From positions 248,001 to 312,000 of the forward strand of contig NZ_CP022889.1 in NCBI RefSeq assembly GCF_002269345.1: a stretch of 64,000 nt of DNA, given 5' to 3'. The notes under the pieces were generated by a model that worked only from the letters and a program-made list of their open reading frames with translations, searched no databases and was not told the origin of the DNA. Made by a program: the position numbers and the translations under genes. Positions 1-9,135 of the stretch are shown here, in pieces; position 1 is the first letter of the stretch; every line of letters begins with the position of its first letter. This stretch comes from Tsuneonella mangrovi. GTDB lineage: Bacteria; Pseudomonadota; Alphaproteobacteria; Sphingomonadales; Sphingomonadaceae.

Positions 1-1530
1 GACGAAAACCTCTATCGCCAGGCGCTGGCAACGCAGAAGCTGACCGACAAGCAGGTCCGGCGCGATCTCGGGCAGGGATTGCTGGCCGAGCAGATCCTCG
101 TGCCGACTGCGTTCGGTGCCAAGATGCCCGAGAAGATGGCCGCACGATACTCCGCGCTGGTGAAGGAGCGCCGCCTGGGTGCCGTCGCGATCCTGCCAAG
201 CACCCTGTTCGCCCCGACCGCAAAGCCGACCGAAAAGCAGCTGACGGCCTACTACGACGCGCACAAGAACGACTTCATCCGGCCCGAGCGACGCGTGATA
301 CGCTACGCCGTTTTTGGCCCGGAAGCGGTCGGCAATGTCGCGCCGACCGACGCGGAGATCAAGGCGGCCTACGATAAGGACAAGGCCACCAAGTACGCCG
401 CGCGCGACGAGCGCACCTACACCCAACTGATCGTTCCGACCCAGCAGGCGGCCGATGTGATCCGCAAGAAGGTCGAAGCGGGAACGTCGCTTGAAGCAGA
501 GGGCCGACAGGCGGGTCTTGAACCGAGCAAGCTGACTGCGACCGACCAGAAGACTCTCGCCAGCGATGCCTCCGCAGCTGTAGCGAAAGCCGTATTTTCT
601 ACCTCAGCGGGCCAGCTGGCGCAGCCGGTCCAGGGTAGCCTGGGCTGGTACGTCATCCGCGTCGACAGCGTGAAGACCATCCCGGCCAAGACGCTGGCCG
701 ATGTCAGGACTGAAATCGTCGATGCGCTGACAAAGGAGAAGCTGGGCAAGGCGCTGGCCGATATGTCGAGCGAGGTCGAGGACCAGTTCGATGGCGGCGA
801 TTCCCTCTCCGACGTCGCCAAGTCGCTCAAGTTGGCGGTCGAAACGACACAACCGGTGGTGGCTGACGGCCGCGTTTACGGTGGGAAGCCAGGTGAAACG
901 GCTCCGGCAATCCTGAGCCCGGTCCTGCGGACAGCGTTCGAGATGGATGAAGGCCAGCCGCAGATCGCCGCCGAGCCCGATGGCCAGCACTACATCCTGT
1001 TCGAGACTTCGCAGATCACCGAATCCGCGCCTGCCCCGTTCAAGGAAATCACCGATGACGTCACCAATGCGTGGCGTACGAGCGAAGGTGCGAAGGCTGC
1101 AAAGGCGGCTGCAGATCGCATCCTCGATCGGGTCGCGAAGGGTGACGCGTTGGCAAAGGCAGTCTCTGCCGAGAAGACGCGCTTGCCTCCGGTCGAAAGC
1201 CTCAACCTCACGCGCGAAGAAATCACCCGCGGCGGGAAACGGGTTCCGCCGCCGTTGGCGCTGCTGTTCTCGATGGCGCAGGGCACCACGAAAAAGCTCG
1301 AAGGCCCCAACAATGCAGGGTGGTTCGTGATCGACCTCGATAAGATCGAACCGGGCAAGATCGATCCGAAGGATCCCGAAGTCGCGGCGGCGGCAAATAG
1401 TCTCGGGCAGCTTCTCGGTCGCGAATACAGCGAAGCGATGCGCGTGGCGATCCGGCAGGAAGTCAAGGTTGAGCGCAACCAGCAAGCGATCGACCAGCTG
1501 ACCAAGCAGTTGACCGGCTCGGCTAACTGA
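1..1530 (+). CDS. ppiD: PpiD/SurA-like peptidylprolyl isomerase, 5' end missing
   Basis: Probable periplasmic folding chaperone with a parvulin-type prolyl isomerase domain, normally anchored in the inner membrane. The reading frame is open from base 1, so the N-terminus and its expected membrane anchor lie outside the window. About 509 residues are visible. After a SurA_N-like helical part (motif YYDAHKNDFIRPERR), a parvulin-like stretch lies near visible residues 135-220 and contains the family pattern FSTSAGQLAQPVQGSLGWYV. The C-terminal part (EDQFDGGDSLSDVA) matches the PpiD rather than the SurA arrangement. It ends 9 bases before trpE, so it may be co-transcribed with it. PpiD versus another SurA_N protein is inferred from this layout. 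Confidence 0.78.
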   Translation, partial: DENLYRQALATQKLTDKQVRRDLGQGLLAEQILVPTAFGAKMPEKMAARYSALVKERRLGAVAILPSTLFAPTAKPTEKQLTAYYDAHKNDFIRPERRVIRYAVFGPEAVGNVAPTDAEIKAAYDKDKATKYAARDERTYTQLIVPTQQAADVIRKKVEAGTSLEAEGRQAGLEPSKLTATDQKTLASDASAAVAKAVFSTSAGQLAQPVQGSLGWYVIRVDSVKTIPAKTLADVRTEIVDALTKEKLGKALADMSSEVEDQFDGGDSLSDVAKSLKLAVETTQPVVADGRVYGGKPGETAPAILSPVLRTAFEMDEGQPQIAAEPDGQHYILFETSQITESAPAPFKEITDDVTNAWRTSEGAKAAKAAADRILDRVAKGDALAKAVSAEKTRLPPVESLNLTREEITRGGKRVPPPLALLFSMAQGTTKKLEGPNNAGWFVIDLDKIEPGKIDPKDPEVAAAANSLGQLLGREYSEAMRVAIRQEVKVERNQQAIDQLTKQLTGSAN

Positions 1531-1539
1531 CGGCCGCGC

Positions 1540-3054
1540 GTGACTGGCGCTGCCCCCGACAACGCCTGTGAGGCAATCGAGCGGCTCCGCGGCGGTCGGT
1601 CGGCGCTCGTCTGGCGCAAGGTTGTCGCTGATACCGAAACCCCGGTCGGGGCAGCGCTCAAGCTGATCGAACCGGGACGGGGCGATTTCCTGCTCGAATC
1701 GGTCGAAGGCGGCGAAGTGCGCGGGCGCTACAGCCTGCTCGGACTCGACCCCGATCTGGTGTTTCGCGCGGAAGGAAATTCCGCCGCAATCAATCGTGAC
1801 TGGCAGCACGATCGCGACGCTTTTGCCGCCTGTGATAGCGGCGCGCTCGACGAGTTGCGGACATTGGTCGATTCGTGCCGGATCGATGTTCCCGAAGCGC
1901 TGCCTCCGACGCTGGCGTGCGTTGTCGGATACTTCGGTTACGAGACGATCGGACTAGTCGAGGAACTCCCGCGTGCGCCTGCCAGCGCGCTCGAGCTGCC
2001 CGACATGCTGTTCGTTCGTCCGACGATCCTGCTGGTCTTCGACCGACTGGGCGAAGAGCTGACCTGCGTCGCCCCGCTCTGGCCCGGGGACACCGATCCG
2101 GAGCGCGCAGTGGCCGATGCGCAGGATCGGATCGACGAGACGCTGCGTCGGCTTGCCGCTGCCCAGCCACCCTCGCCTGCAACCAGCGACCTGCCGGAAA
2201 TGGCGCTCAACCCGACGCTCGAGCCAGGCGCATACGAAGCGATGGTCGGTCGCGCGAAGGGCTACATCGAGGCGGGCGATGTATTCCAGGTGGTACTGGC
2301 GCAGCGTTTTACCTGCCCGTTCCCGCTGCCGCCGATGGCGCTCTACCGCGCGCTGCGGCGGGTGAACCCCTCACCGTTCCTCTATTTCCTCGACCTTCCC
2401 GGGTTCGCAGTCGTCGGATCGAGCCCCGAAATCCTCGTCCGCGTGCGCGACGGAGAAGTGACGATCCGCCCGATTGCCGGAACCCGTCCCCGCGGCGCAA
2501 CGCCCGAGGCGGACAAGGCAGCGGAAGCGAGCCTGCTGGCCGATGCGAAGGAGCGCGCCGAGCATTTGATGCTGCTCGACCTTGGCCGTAACGACGTCGG
2601 TCGGGTGGCCGCGCGCGGCACCGTCGAAGTCACCGACAGCTTCACGATCGAGCGCTATAGCCACGTGATGCACATTGTGAGCAATGTGATCGGCCGGCTC
2701 GATCCGGCGAAGGATGCGCTCGACGCGCTATTCGCGGGATTTCCTGCGGGAACGGTGAGCGGAGCTCCCAAGATCCGTGCGTGCGAGATTATAGCCGAGC
2801 TCGAGCCGGAAACGCGCGGGGCCTATGCCGGCGGGGTTGGCTATTTCGCGCCTGACGGCTCGGTCGATAGCTGCATCGTGCTCCGCACCGCGGTCGTGAA
2901 GGATGGGACGATGCACGTGCAGGCCGGTGCTGGGATCGTGGCCGATAGCGACCCGGCTTACGAACAGCGCGAGTGCGAAGCAAAGGCTGGCGCGTTGATC
3001 GCCGCCGCGCGCGAAGCGGCGCGGATCGCGAGCGAGCCGGGCTTCGGCCAGTGA
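1540..3054 (+). CDS. trpE: Anthranilate synthase component I (TrpE)
   Basis: Converts chorismate plus ammonia to anthranilate, the first committed step of tryptophan synthesis, using ammonia from the TrpG glutaminase. The 504-residue protein has the usual family length. The C-terminal chorismate-binding domain is complete, with motifs PIAGTRPRGATPEADKA, LMLLDLGRNDVGRVA, FPAGTVSGAPKIRA and GAYAGGVGYF. The start is a GTG 9 bases after the upstream stop. There is no room for a leader peptide or attenuator directly in front, so any trp control must lie further upstream. Its stop overlaps the GTG start of the next gene (GTGA). trpG, trpD and trpC lie 3 kb downstream behind unrelated genes, so the trp pathway is split. 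trpF, trpB and trpA are not in the window. Confidence 0.96.
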   Translation: MTGAAPDNACEAIERLRGGRSALVWRKVVADTETPVGAALKLIEPGRGDFLLESVEGGEVRGRYSLLGLDPDLVFRAEGNSAAINRDWQHDRDAFAACDSGALDELRTLVDSCRIDVPEALPPTLACVVGYFGYETIGLVEELPRAPASALELPDMLFVRPTILLVFDRLGEELTCVAPLWPGDTDPERAVADAQDRIDETLRRLAAAQPPSPATSDLPEMALNPTLEPGAYEAMVGRAKGYIEAGDVFQVVLAQRFTCPFPLPPMALYRALRRVNPSPFLYFLDLPGFAVVGSSPEILVRVRDGEVTIRPIAGTRPRGATPEADKAAEASLLADAKERAEHLMLLDLGRNDVGRVAARGTVEVTDSFTIERYSHVMHIVSNVIGRLDPAKDALDALFAGFPAGTVSGAPKIRACEIIAELEPETRGAYAGGVGYFAPDGSVDSCIVLRTAVVKDGTMHVQAGAGIVADSDPAYEQRECEAKAGALIAAAREAARIASEPGFGQ

Positions 3055-3887
3055 GGCAAACGGCGATTCTCGCACTCATCTTGCTTGCCGCGTGCGGCCA
3101 GCAGCCGGCGGGCAAGCCGGTCGAGCGGATGGAACTGGGTGCCAACGGTAAGATCACCGACCTGAACGCGCCCAAGCCTACGCCGAGTGCCGTGCCGGTC
3201 GCCAAGGTTGCTTCCGCTTGCCAGCCGGTCACCTTCGAACAGGCCAAGCTGACCGATTGCGTGGCCGATCCGGCGAAGGACCGGATTGCGATGGTGCTGG
3301 GCCCAAAAGGCGAAGCGCCGTATCGCAGCTTTGCCCAATTCGCGGCCAAGCGCTCGGCGGATGCGTCGCCAGTGGTGTTCGCGATGAATGCAGGGATGTT
3401 CGACGGCGAAGGCAAGCCGATCGGATATTACGTCGAAAACGGCGATCGCTTGAAAGAGCTCAACCGCAACGATGGTCCCGGCAACTTCCACATGAAGCCG
3501 AACGGGGTGTTCTTTGGCTCGGACGGCAAGTGGCAGATCCGCACCAGCGACGATTTCTACCACAATGTCGGCGACCGTCCGAAGTTCGGCACCCAGAGCG
3601 GCCCGATGCTGGTGATCGATGGCAAGCTGCATCCGCAGATCTCGCAGGACGGGCCGAGCCGCACGATCCGCGACGGCGTGGGCATCGACCCGCAAGGCCG
3701 TGCGCATTTCGTGATTTCGGACGAGGCGGTGAGCTTCGGCAAGCTGGCCCGCTATTTCCGCGATGCGGTCAAGGCGAAGAATGCGCTCTACCTCGATGGA
3801 ACGGTTTCGGCCCTGTGGGATCCGGCGACGGGTCGGATGGATTCGCGCGCGCCGATCGGTCCGATCGTAGTGGTCAGCGCGAAGTAG
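3051..3887 (+). CDS. Phosphodiester glycosidase-family lipoprotein (NAGPA domain)
   Basis: Predicted periplasmic lipoprotein of 278 residues. The GTG start at 3051 gives a short signal peptide, MRQTAILALILLAACG, with a clear lipobox (LAAC, Cys at residue 15). An upstream ATG in the same frame lies inside trpE and would destroy this signal, so it was rejected. The body carries the NAGPA-type phosphodiester glycosidase pattern: FAMNAGMFDGEGKPIGYY, TQSGPMLVIDGKLHP and the C-terminal YLDGTVSALW. Family members hydrolyse glycosidic phosphodiesters, but the bacterial substrate is not known from sequence. The start overlaps the trpE stop by 4 bases (GTGA), so translation is probably coupled. The 3' end overlaps the convergent monooxygenase gene by 14 bases. 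Confidence 0.85.
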   Translation: MRQTAILALILLAACGQQPAGKPVERMELGANGKITDLNAPKPTPSAVPVAKVASACQPVTFEQAKLTDCVADPAKDRIAMVLGPKGEAPYRSFAQFAAKRSADASPVVFAMNAGMFDGEGKPIGYYVENGDRLKELNRNDGPGNFHMKPNGVFFGSDGKWQIRTSDDFYHNVGDRPKFGTQSGPMLVIDGKLHPQISQDGPSRTIRDGVGIDPQGRAHFVISDEAVSFGKLARYFRDAVKAKNALYLDGTVSALWDPATGRMDSRAPIGPIVVVSAK

Positions 3888-5067
3888 CCATCCCGTAGTC
3901 GGGCAACTCGATCTTGTCGCGAACGCTGGGGCCGATGAACATGTCGGCAACCGGGCCGATCCCGAGCAAGTGCGAGACCAAGGCCCGCAGCGCCAGCCCG
4001 ATCCGGGTCGAAGGCACGAATGATCCAGCCATTCCGCGCGCGGCCTTCTGCTTGGCGCGCATGAACGGCATCAGGCGTGCCTGATAGGCGGCAAGCCCGG
4101 CGGCGATGTCTCCATGGGCCTGCTCGAACTCTCCCGCCATCACATACGCGCCGATCATCGCTAGCGCAGAGCCCTGCCCGGCCAGGAACGAGGGCGCGAA
4201 TGCCGCATCGCCGAGCAGCGCAATCCGCCTTTTGTGCCAACGGTCGATCTCGATCTGGCTGACCCGGTCGAAGTAGATGTCTCGGGCCAGCTCGAGCCGG
4301 GCGAGCATTGCCGGTACCTCCCAGCGACAATCGCCGAACCGGTCGCGCAGGAAGGCGCGCTGGCTTTCGGGATCGTGCGGTATCGCGTCGCCGTCGGCTT
4401 CCTTCCAGATCAGCAGCGCCAGCGTCGATCCGTCGCGCAAGGAGAAACGCGCGGCCGATTTTCCCGGCACTCCGTGCAGCAGGTAGACGTCTTCGTCGCG
4501 CACCGGGAAATCGGGCAAAATCAGCGCCGCGAAGGCATAGCCGAGATAACGCTCGAACTGCTGTTCGGGGCCGAATACCAGGTCACGCACTTGCGAATGG
4601 ATACCTTCGCACCCGACGACCAAGTCGACGCGGCGAGTCTCTCCGTTCGATAGCGTAACGTCGACCCCACCTGCATCCTCCGATAGCGCGGTCACTTCCT
4701 GACCGAACAGCGTTTCGACATCGCCGGCGACTGCGGCATTGAGGATTCGCGCCAGCTCTCCGCGCGGCAGGCTGGTGAAATTGCCTTGCGTTGCCCGGTC
4801 GAAGACCGTGGCTGGAAATCCGCCGACCTTGTGTCCATCGCTCGCCAACAGGCGCACTTCGCGCACCTTGTAGCCGACCGCTTCGATCTGGCCGAGCAGC
4901 CCCATGCGCTCGGCGAGTTCGTAGCCTTTGCCCCAGAAATCGATGACATAGCCGCCGGTGCGCGGAGCGGAGGCCTTTTCGACCATCGTCACAGTGTGAC
5001 CTTGCCTGACTATCCACCAGGCGAGCGTCGGCCCGGCAATCCCTGCTCCGCTGATCAGGACGTCCAT
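3874..5067 (-). CDS. FAD-dependent aromatic-type monooxygenase
   Basis: Flavoprotein of 397 residues from the PHBH/UbiH-like class of single-component hydroxylases. The N-terminal Rossmann dinucleotide motif is seen as VLISGAGIAGPTLAWWI. The second FAD motif, GDAAFAPSFLAGQGSALAM near residues 280-300, has the GD signature that contacts FAD ribose. Residues VVGCEGIHSQVR are the DG-like motif of the family. The substrate cannot be told from sequence; related proteins act on aromatic or tetracycline-like compounds. It is transcribed against its neighbours and sits between trpE and trpG, breaking up the trp cluster. A 14-base overlap with the phosphodiester glycosidase gene is a tail-to-tail overlap. 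Confidence 0.85.
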   Translation of the reverse strand: MDVLISGAGIAGPTLAWWIVRQGHTVTMVEKASAPRTGGYVIDFWGKGYELAERMGLLGQIEAVGYKVREVRLLASDGHKVGGFPATVFDRATQGNFTSLPRGELARILNAAVAGDVETLFGQEVTALSEDAGGVDVTLSNGETRRVDLVVGCEGIHSQVRDLVFGPEQQFERYLGYAFAALILPDFPVRDEDVYLLHGVPGKSAARFSLRDGSTLALLIWKEADGDAIPHDPESQRAFLRDRFGDCRWEVPAMLARLELARDIYFDRVSQIEIDRWHKRRIALLGDAAFAPSFLAGQGSALAMIGAYVMAGEFEQAHGDIAAGLAAYQARLMPFMRAKQKAARGMAGSFVPSTRIGLALRALVSHLLGIGPVADMFIGPSVRDKIELPDYGMATSR

Positions 5068-5151
5068 GGACGGGGCGTATCAGGACCGGTGAGTCGCGGC
5101 AAATGAACTGCCGTCTTTCCACCTGTCCACCGGATGGCTAGACCATCGCGC

Positions 5152-6108
5152 ATGACCGAGCGCCGCACTCTTTATCCGCCGATCGAACCCTATGCGAGCG
5201 GGACGCTCGACGTGGGGGACGGTCATTCGCTCTACTGGGAACGCTGCGGCACGCCCGGCGCCAAGCCGGTGGTGTTCCTCCACGGCGGACCGGGAGGCGG
5301 ATGCAGCCCCGATCATCGCCGCCAGTTCGATCCTGCGCTCTATGACATCCTGCTGTTCGACCAGCGCGGGTGCGGTAAGTCGACGCCGTTTGCGAACCTC
5401 GATCACAACACCACCTGGGATCTCGTCGCCGATATCGAGCGACTGCGCGAAATGTGCGGGTACGAAAAGTGGATGGTGTTCGGCGGGAGCTGGGGCTCGA
5501 CGCTGTCGCTCGCCTATGCCGAAACCCACCCGGAACGCGCGAGCGAGCTGGTGCTGCGCGGAATCTTCCTCGGCAGCCAGAGCGAATACGACTGGCTCTA
5601 TCGCTACGGCGCGAGCGAACTCTACCCCGAGGAATGGGACGCATTCCGCAACCATGTCCCCGAAGATCAGCGCGGCGACTTGCTTGCCGCTTACGGTGAC
5701 TTGCTGCTGAGCGAAGACAAGGACACCCGCGTTGCCGCCGCCAAGGCGTGGAGCCGGTGGGAAGGCGTCACCGTCACGTTGTTGCCCGACCCGGAGATGC
5801 TCGCCGATTTCACCGACGAAGCGCACGCGGTCGCCTGTGCGCGGATCGAGAACCACTATTTCCGCCACGACTGCTGGTTCGAATCCGGGCAGCTGCTGCG
5901 CGACGCGGCAAAGTTGCGCGGCATCCCGGGCGTGATCGTCCAGGGTCGCCACGATTGCTGCACGCCGCCGGCGGCGGCATGGGCGCTGAAGCAGGTGTGG
6001 CCCGAGGTCGACTTGCAGATCGTGCCTGACGCGAGCCACCTGTTTTCCGAACCCGGCATCACCGACGGTCTGGTCCGCGCGACCGACCGGTTCGCCGGGA
6101 AGGCTTGA
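5152..6108 (+). CDS. pip: Proline iminopeptidase (alpha/beta hydrolase, S33)
   Basis: Removes N-terminal proline from peptides in the cytoplasm. The 318-residue protein begins with the family signature [14 protein letters not shown], which supports ATG 5152 rather than the in-frame ATG at 5134. Visible motifs are the oxyanion region [26 protein letters not shown], the nucleophile elbow [10 protein letters not shown] (catalytic Ser) and GRHDCCTPP, which carries the probable catalytic Asp. DASHLF near the C-terminus supplies the His. It ends 32 bases before trpG and may share its transcript, although the family has no direct role in tryptophan synthesis. Confidence 0.93.
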   Translation: MTERRTLYPPIEPYASGTLDVGDGHSLYWERCGTPGAKPVVFLHGGPGGGCSPDHRRQFDPALYDILLFDQRGCGKSTPFANLDHNTTWDLVADIERLREMCGYEKWMVFGGSWGSTLSLAYAETHPERASELVLRGIFLGSQSEYDWLYRYGASELYPEEWDAFRNHVPEDQRGDLLAAYGDLLLSEDKDTRVAAAKAWSRWEGVTVTLLPDPEMLADFTDEAHAVACARIENHYFRHDCWFESGQLLRDAAKLRGIPGVIVQGRHDCCTPPAAAWALKQVWPEVDLQIVPDASHLFSEPGITDGLVRATDRFAGKA

Positions 6109-6140
6109 ACCGCGCCGCCGGTCAGGCCAAGGGCCCATCC

Positions 6141-6725
6141 ATGATCCTTGTCATCGACAACTACGACAGCTTCACCTTCAACCTGGTCCACTACGTGATG
6201 GAGCTGGGGGCCGAGGTGCGGGTGGAGCGCAACGACGCGCTTACCGCCGCAGAGGCGCTGGCGATCGGAGCGAACGGGATCCTGCTTTCCCCCGGCCCGT
6301 GCACGCCCAACGAAGCGGGCATCTGCCTCGATCTCGTGGCCGCCTGTGCCGATGCCGAAATGCCGCTGCTGGGAGTATGCCTCGGCCACCAGTCGATCGG
6401 CCAGCATTTCGGCGGCAAGGTGGTGCGCGGCGGGCTGATGCACGGTAAAACCTCGCCAGTCAGCCACGATTCAAGCGGGGTGTTCGCCGGCCTGCCCAGC
6501 CCGTTCACCGCGACCCGTTATCACTCGCTGGTGGTCGAGGACATTCCCCCTGTGCTCAAGGTCAACGCCAGCAGCGACGACGGGCACGTGATGGGCTTCC
6601 GCCACGAAAGCCTGCCGATCCACGGGGTGCAGTTCCACCCGGAAAGCATCGCCACCGAACACGGCCACGCCTTGCTGGCGAATTTCCTGCGGCTGTGCGG
6701 GATCGAAGCGTCCGAGGTAGCATGA
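6141..6725 (+). CDS. trpG: Anthranilate synthase component II, glutamine amidotransferase
   Basis: Class I glutaminase that feeds ammonia to TrpE; such proteins often also serve PabB in folate synthesis. The 194-residue protein starts [18 protein letters not shown] at ATG 6141, the canonical family N-terminus; the in-frame codons upstream of it have no such match. The catalytic Cys is in [17 protein letters not shown] and the His-x-Glu pair is in [14 protein letters not shown]. The stop overlaps the trpD start by 4 bases (ATGA), which suggests coupled translation of trpG and trpD. No other amidotransferase gene of this type is in the window. Confidence 0.95.
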   Translation: MILVIDNYDSFTFNLVHYVMELGAEVRVERNDALTAAEALAIGANGILLSPGPCTPNEAGICLDLVAACADAEMPLLGVCLGHQSIGQHFGGKVVRGGLMHGKTSPVSHDSSGVFAGLPSPFTATRYHSLVVEDIPPVLKVNASSDDGHVMGFRHESLPIHGVQFHPESIATEHGHALLANFLRLCGIEASEVA

Positions 6726-7714
6726 AGACGCTTCCCAAGGCCGAACCGCATATCAGCGAAGCCGAAGCCGAAGAGGTGTTCGGCTGGATCCTCGATGGCC
6801 AAACGAGTGAAGAGGAAATCGCGCGCTTTCTTTGCGACCTGTCAGATCGCGGCGAAACGGCCGAAGAAATTGCCGGTGCGGCCCGCGCGCTGCGTGCCCG
6901 ACTGATCCCGATCGCCGCGCCGGACAATGCCATCGATTGCTGCGGCACGGGAGGCGACGGGCACCACACACTCAATGTCTCGACAGCGGTCAGCCTGGTG
7001 GTTGCCGCTGCCGGGGTACCGGTTGCCAAGCACGGCAACCGGGCGGCGAGCAGCAAGGCGGGCGCGGCCGATACCCTCGAAGCGCTCGGACTCGACATGG
7101 ATGCGGCCGGCAAGACTGCCGAAAGGACGCTCAACGAAATCGGCATCTGTTTCCTGTTTGCGAAGAACCACCACCCCGCGATGGGCAGGATCCAACCGAT
7201 CCGCCAGCGGCTCGGTCGCCGGACGATCTTCAACCTGATGGGCCCTCTATCGAACCCGGCGGGGGTGAAGAGCCAGCTGATCGGGATTGCCCGCCCCGCT
7301 TATGTGCCGATCTACGCCGACGCCAAGGCGCGGCTCGGCACGCGCCGGACGCTGATCGTGTCGGGCGACGAAGGACTCGACGAGCTGAGCCTGGCAGGTG
7401 GCAACGAAGTCGCGGACGTGCGGGGTAACGACTTCGAGATGCGGCGGCTCGACGCAGACGATGCTGGGCTTCCCCATGCACCGATCGAAGCAATTCGTGG
7501 CGGCGACGCAGCACACAACGCCAAGGCTTTGAAGGCGCTGCTTATGGGTGCTCCGGGCCCTTACCGGGACGCGGTGCTGTTCAATGCGGCGGCCAGCTTC
7601 GTGGTTGCGGGCAAGGTGACGAGCTACGCTGAGGGTGCTGCGCTTGCGGCGGAGTCACTCGATGCCGGTAAGGCTGAAGAACTCCTCGGTCGATGGATCG
7701 AGATGGCCCAGTGA
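6722..7714 (+). CDS. trpD: Anthranilate phosphoribosyltransferase
   Basis: Transfers phosphoribosyl from PRPP to anthranilate, the second step of tryptophan synthesis. The 330-residue protein shows the PRPP-binding glycine motif [16 protein letters not shown] and the family motif [19 protein letters not shown], both intact. [18 protein letters not shown] and GPLSNPAG follow in the expected order. ATG 6722 overlaps the trpG stop; an in-frame start 27 bases earlier would lie inside trpG. The TGA stop overlaps the GTG start of trpC. Confidence 0.96.
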   Translation: MKTLPKAEPHISEAEAEEVFGWILDGQTSEEEIARFLCDLSDRGETAEEIAGAARALRARLIPIAAPDNAIDCCGTGGDGHHTLNVSTAVSLVVAAAGVPVAKHGNRAASSKAGAADTLEALGLDMDAAGKTAERTLNEIGICFLFAKNHHPAMGRIQPIRQRLGRRTIFNLMGPLSNPAGVKSQLIGIARPAYVPIYADAKARLGTRRTLIVSGDEGLDELSLAGGNEVADVRGNDFEMRRLDADDAGLPHAPIEAIRGGDAAHNAKALKALLMGAPGPYRDAVLFNAAASFVVAGKVTSYAEGAALAAESLDAGKAEELLGRWIEMAQ

Positions 7715-8496
7715 ACAAGCTTGACGAAATCTGCGCGGCCAAGCGCGAGGAAGTCGCTGCGCGCAAAGCCTTGGCGACGCTGAGCGACCTCGACAGCGCT
7801 GCGCGCGAGCAATCGGCCCCGCGCGGGTTTCGCGCCGCGCTCGAACGCAAGGCCGCTGACGGTTTCGCCCTGATTGCCGAGATCAAGAAGGCCTCGCCCT
7901 CCAAGGGCCTGATCCGTGCGGATTTCCGGCCCGCCGAACACGCTGTTGCGTATCGGAATGGCGGAGCCGCGTGTCTCTCGGTGTTGACCGATGCACCCTA
8001 TTTCCAGGGGCACGAGGATTATCTCGTCGCCGCGCGCGCAGCGTGCGACCTTCCTGTCCTGCGCAAGGATTTCATGGTCGACCCATGGCAAGTGGCCGAA
8101 GCACGCGCGATCGGGGCCGATGCGATCCTGATCATCGTCGCTGCGCTTGAAGACGGCTTGATGGCCGAGATCGAAGCGGCAGCGATCGAGCGCGGGATGG
8201 ACGTGCTGGTAGAGGTCCACGACGAAGCCGAGATGGAGCGCGCAAGTCGCCTCAAGTCACGCCTGATCGGGGTCAACAACCGCAACCTCAAGACCTTCAA
8301 GACCGACCTTGCGACGACCGAGCAGCTCGCCTCGCTTGCACCGGATGGCGCGTTGCTGGTCGGCGAAAGCGGGATCAACACGCATGCCGACCTTGTGCGG
8401 CTCTCCCAGGTCGGAGTGCGCGCGTTCCTGGTGGGCGAGAGCCTGATGCGCCAGCCCGACGTCGAGGCAGCGACCCGCGCAATGCTGTTCGGCTAG
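7711..8496 (+). CDS. trpC: Indole-3-glycerol phosphate synthase
   Basis: Closes the indole ring from carboxyphenylamino-deoxyribulose phosphate. The 261-residue TIM-barrel protein starts at GTG 7711 ([15 protein letters not shown]), overlapping the trpD stop. Active-site motifs are visible: [47 protein letters not shown] and LLVGESGI. It is single-function; no TrpF domain is fused to it. It is the last trp gene of this block. A 162-base gap separates it from moaC. Confidence 0.95.
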   Translation: MNKLDEICAAKREEVAARKALATLSDLDSAAREQSAPRGFRAALERKAADGFALIAEIKKASPSKGLIRADFRPAEHAVAYRNGGAACLSVLTDAPYFQGHEDYLVAARAACDLPVLRKDFMVDPWQVAEARAIGADAILIIVAALEDGLMAEIEAAAIERGMDVLVEVHDEAEMERASRLKSRLIGVNNRNLKTFKTDLATTEQLASLAPDGALLVGESGINTHADLVRLSQVGVRAFLVGESLMRQPDVEAATRAMLFG

Positions 8497-8539
8497 GTTC
8501 GCCCTGTCCTACCGGCCATCGTTCTGGCAGGATGAGCGA

Positions 8540-8662
8540 ATGAAACTGCACGATCTTGGTAGCTCGCGGCTCATCAATCGATGCCTGATCGATGCAGCGG
8601 GATTTCTCTATATGGACAGTGTTCCATGTGTTCCATCGAGTGGAATGAGCGCAGCGCGATGA
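8540..8662 (+). CDS. Possible 40-aa open frame before moaC (uncertain)
   Basis: A 40-codon frame starts at ATG 8540, behind an AGG-containing stretch, and its TGA overlaps the moaC ATG as ATGA. No family is recognised. Part of its sequence (VPCVP) is simply the translation of the tandem 9-mer repeat at 8619-8636, which argues against a conserved protein. It could be a short coupled leader for moaC or chance. Nothing else was seen in the gap between trpC and moaC. Confidence 0.18.
   Translation: MKLHDLGSSRLINRCLIDAAGFLYMDSVPCVPSSGMSAAR
8619..8636. repeat. Tandem 9-mer GTGTTCCAT x2 upstream of moaC
   Basis: Two exact, adjacent copies of GTGTTCCAT lie 23 bases before the moaC start. A near-identical pair occurs at 46590-46607, before an unrelated amidohydrolase gene. 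The GTTC cores are 9 bases apart, not 11, so this is not the alphaproteobacterial LexA operator. Function unknown; it may be a small dispersed element or a regulator site. Confidence 0.6.
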
Positions 8663-9135
8663 GCAAGATACTGACCCACCTCGACGAGAGCGGTAACGCA
8701 CGGATGGTCGATGTCGGCGGCAAGGCCGAGACTGCGCGCAAGGCGGTCGCTTCGGGCAGGATTGCGATTTCCCCCGATGCGCTCGCTGCAATCCGGGCGG
8801 GAGACGCGCCCAAGGGCGACGTGCTCGCCGCTGCCCGTATCGCCGGGATCATGGCTGCGAAGAAGACCGCCGAGCTGATCCCGCTGTGCCACCCGCTCGC
8901 GCTGGACACCGTGACGATTGACTTCGACTTCGAAGCTGACGGAATCCGGGCAACTGCCACCGCCGCGCTTACCGGCAGGACCGGGGTGGAAATGGAAGCA
9001 ATGACAGCAACTTCCATCGCATTGCTGACAATCTACGACATGGCTAAGGCGCTCGACAAGGCGATGGTGATCGGCGAAGTCCGCCTGATCGCCAAGGATG
9101 GCGGCAAGTCGGGTGCCTGGCGCGCCGACGCATGA
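8659..9135 (+). CDS. moaC: Cyclic pyranopterin monophosphate synthase MoaC
   Basis: Acts after MoaA in molybdenum cofactor synthesis, forming cyclic pyranopterin monophosphate. The 158-residue protein has the usual length and motifs: [18 protein letters not shown] at the N-terminus, [12 protein letters not shown], and [19 protein letters not shown] carrying the conserved Met-Glu-Ala segment. The start ATG 8659 fits the family N-terminus. Its end overlaps the moeA ATG by 4 bases, so two cofactor steps are translated together. moaA and the MPT synthase genes are not in the window. Confidence 0.95.
   Translation: MSKILTHLDESGNARMVDVGGKAETARKAVASGRIAISPDALAAIRAGDAPKGDVLAAARIAGIMAAKKTAELIPLCHPLALDTVTIDFDFEADGIRATATAALTGRTGVEMEAMTATSIALLTIYDMAKALDKAMVIGEVRLIAKDGGKSGAWRADA

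Noticed and set aside
1531-1539. trp leader peptide or attenuator before trpE
   Set aside because: Only 9 bases separate it from the upstream gene, with no Trp codons or hairpins.
8619-8636. LexA box before moaC
   Set aside because: The two GTTC cores are 9 bases apart with 5 between, whereas the LexA box needs 7 between. Same for 46590-46607.
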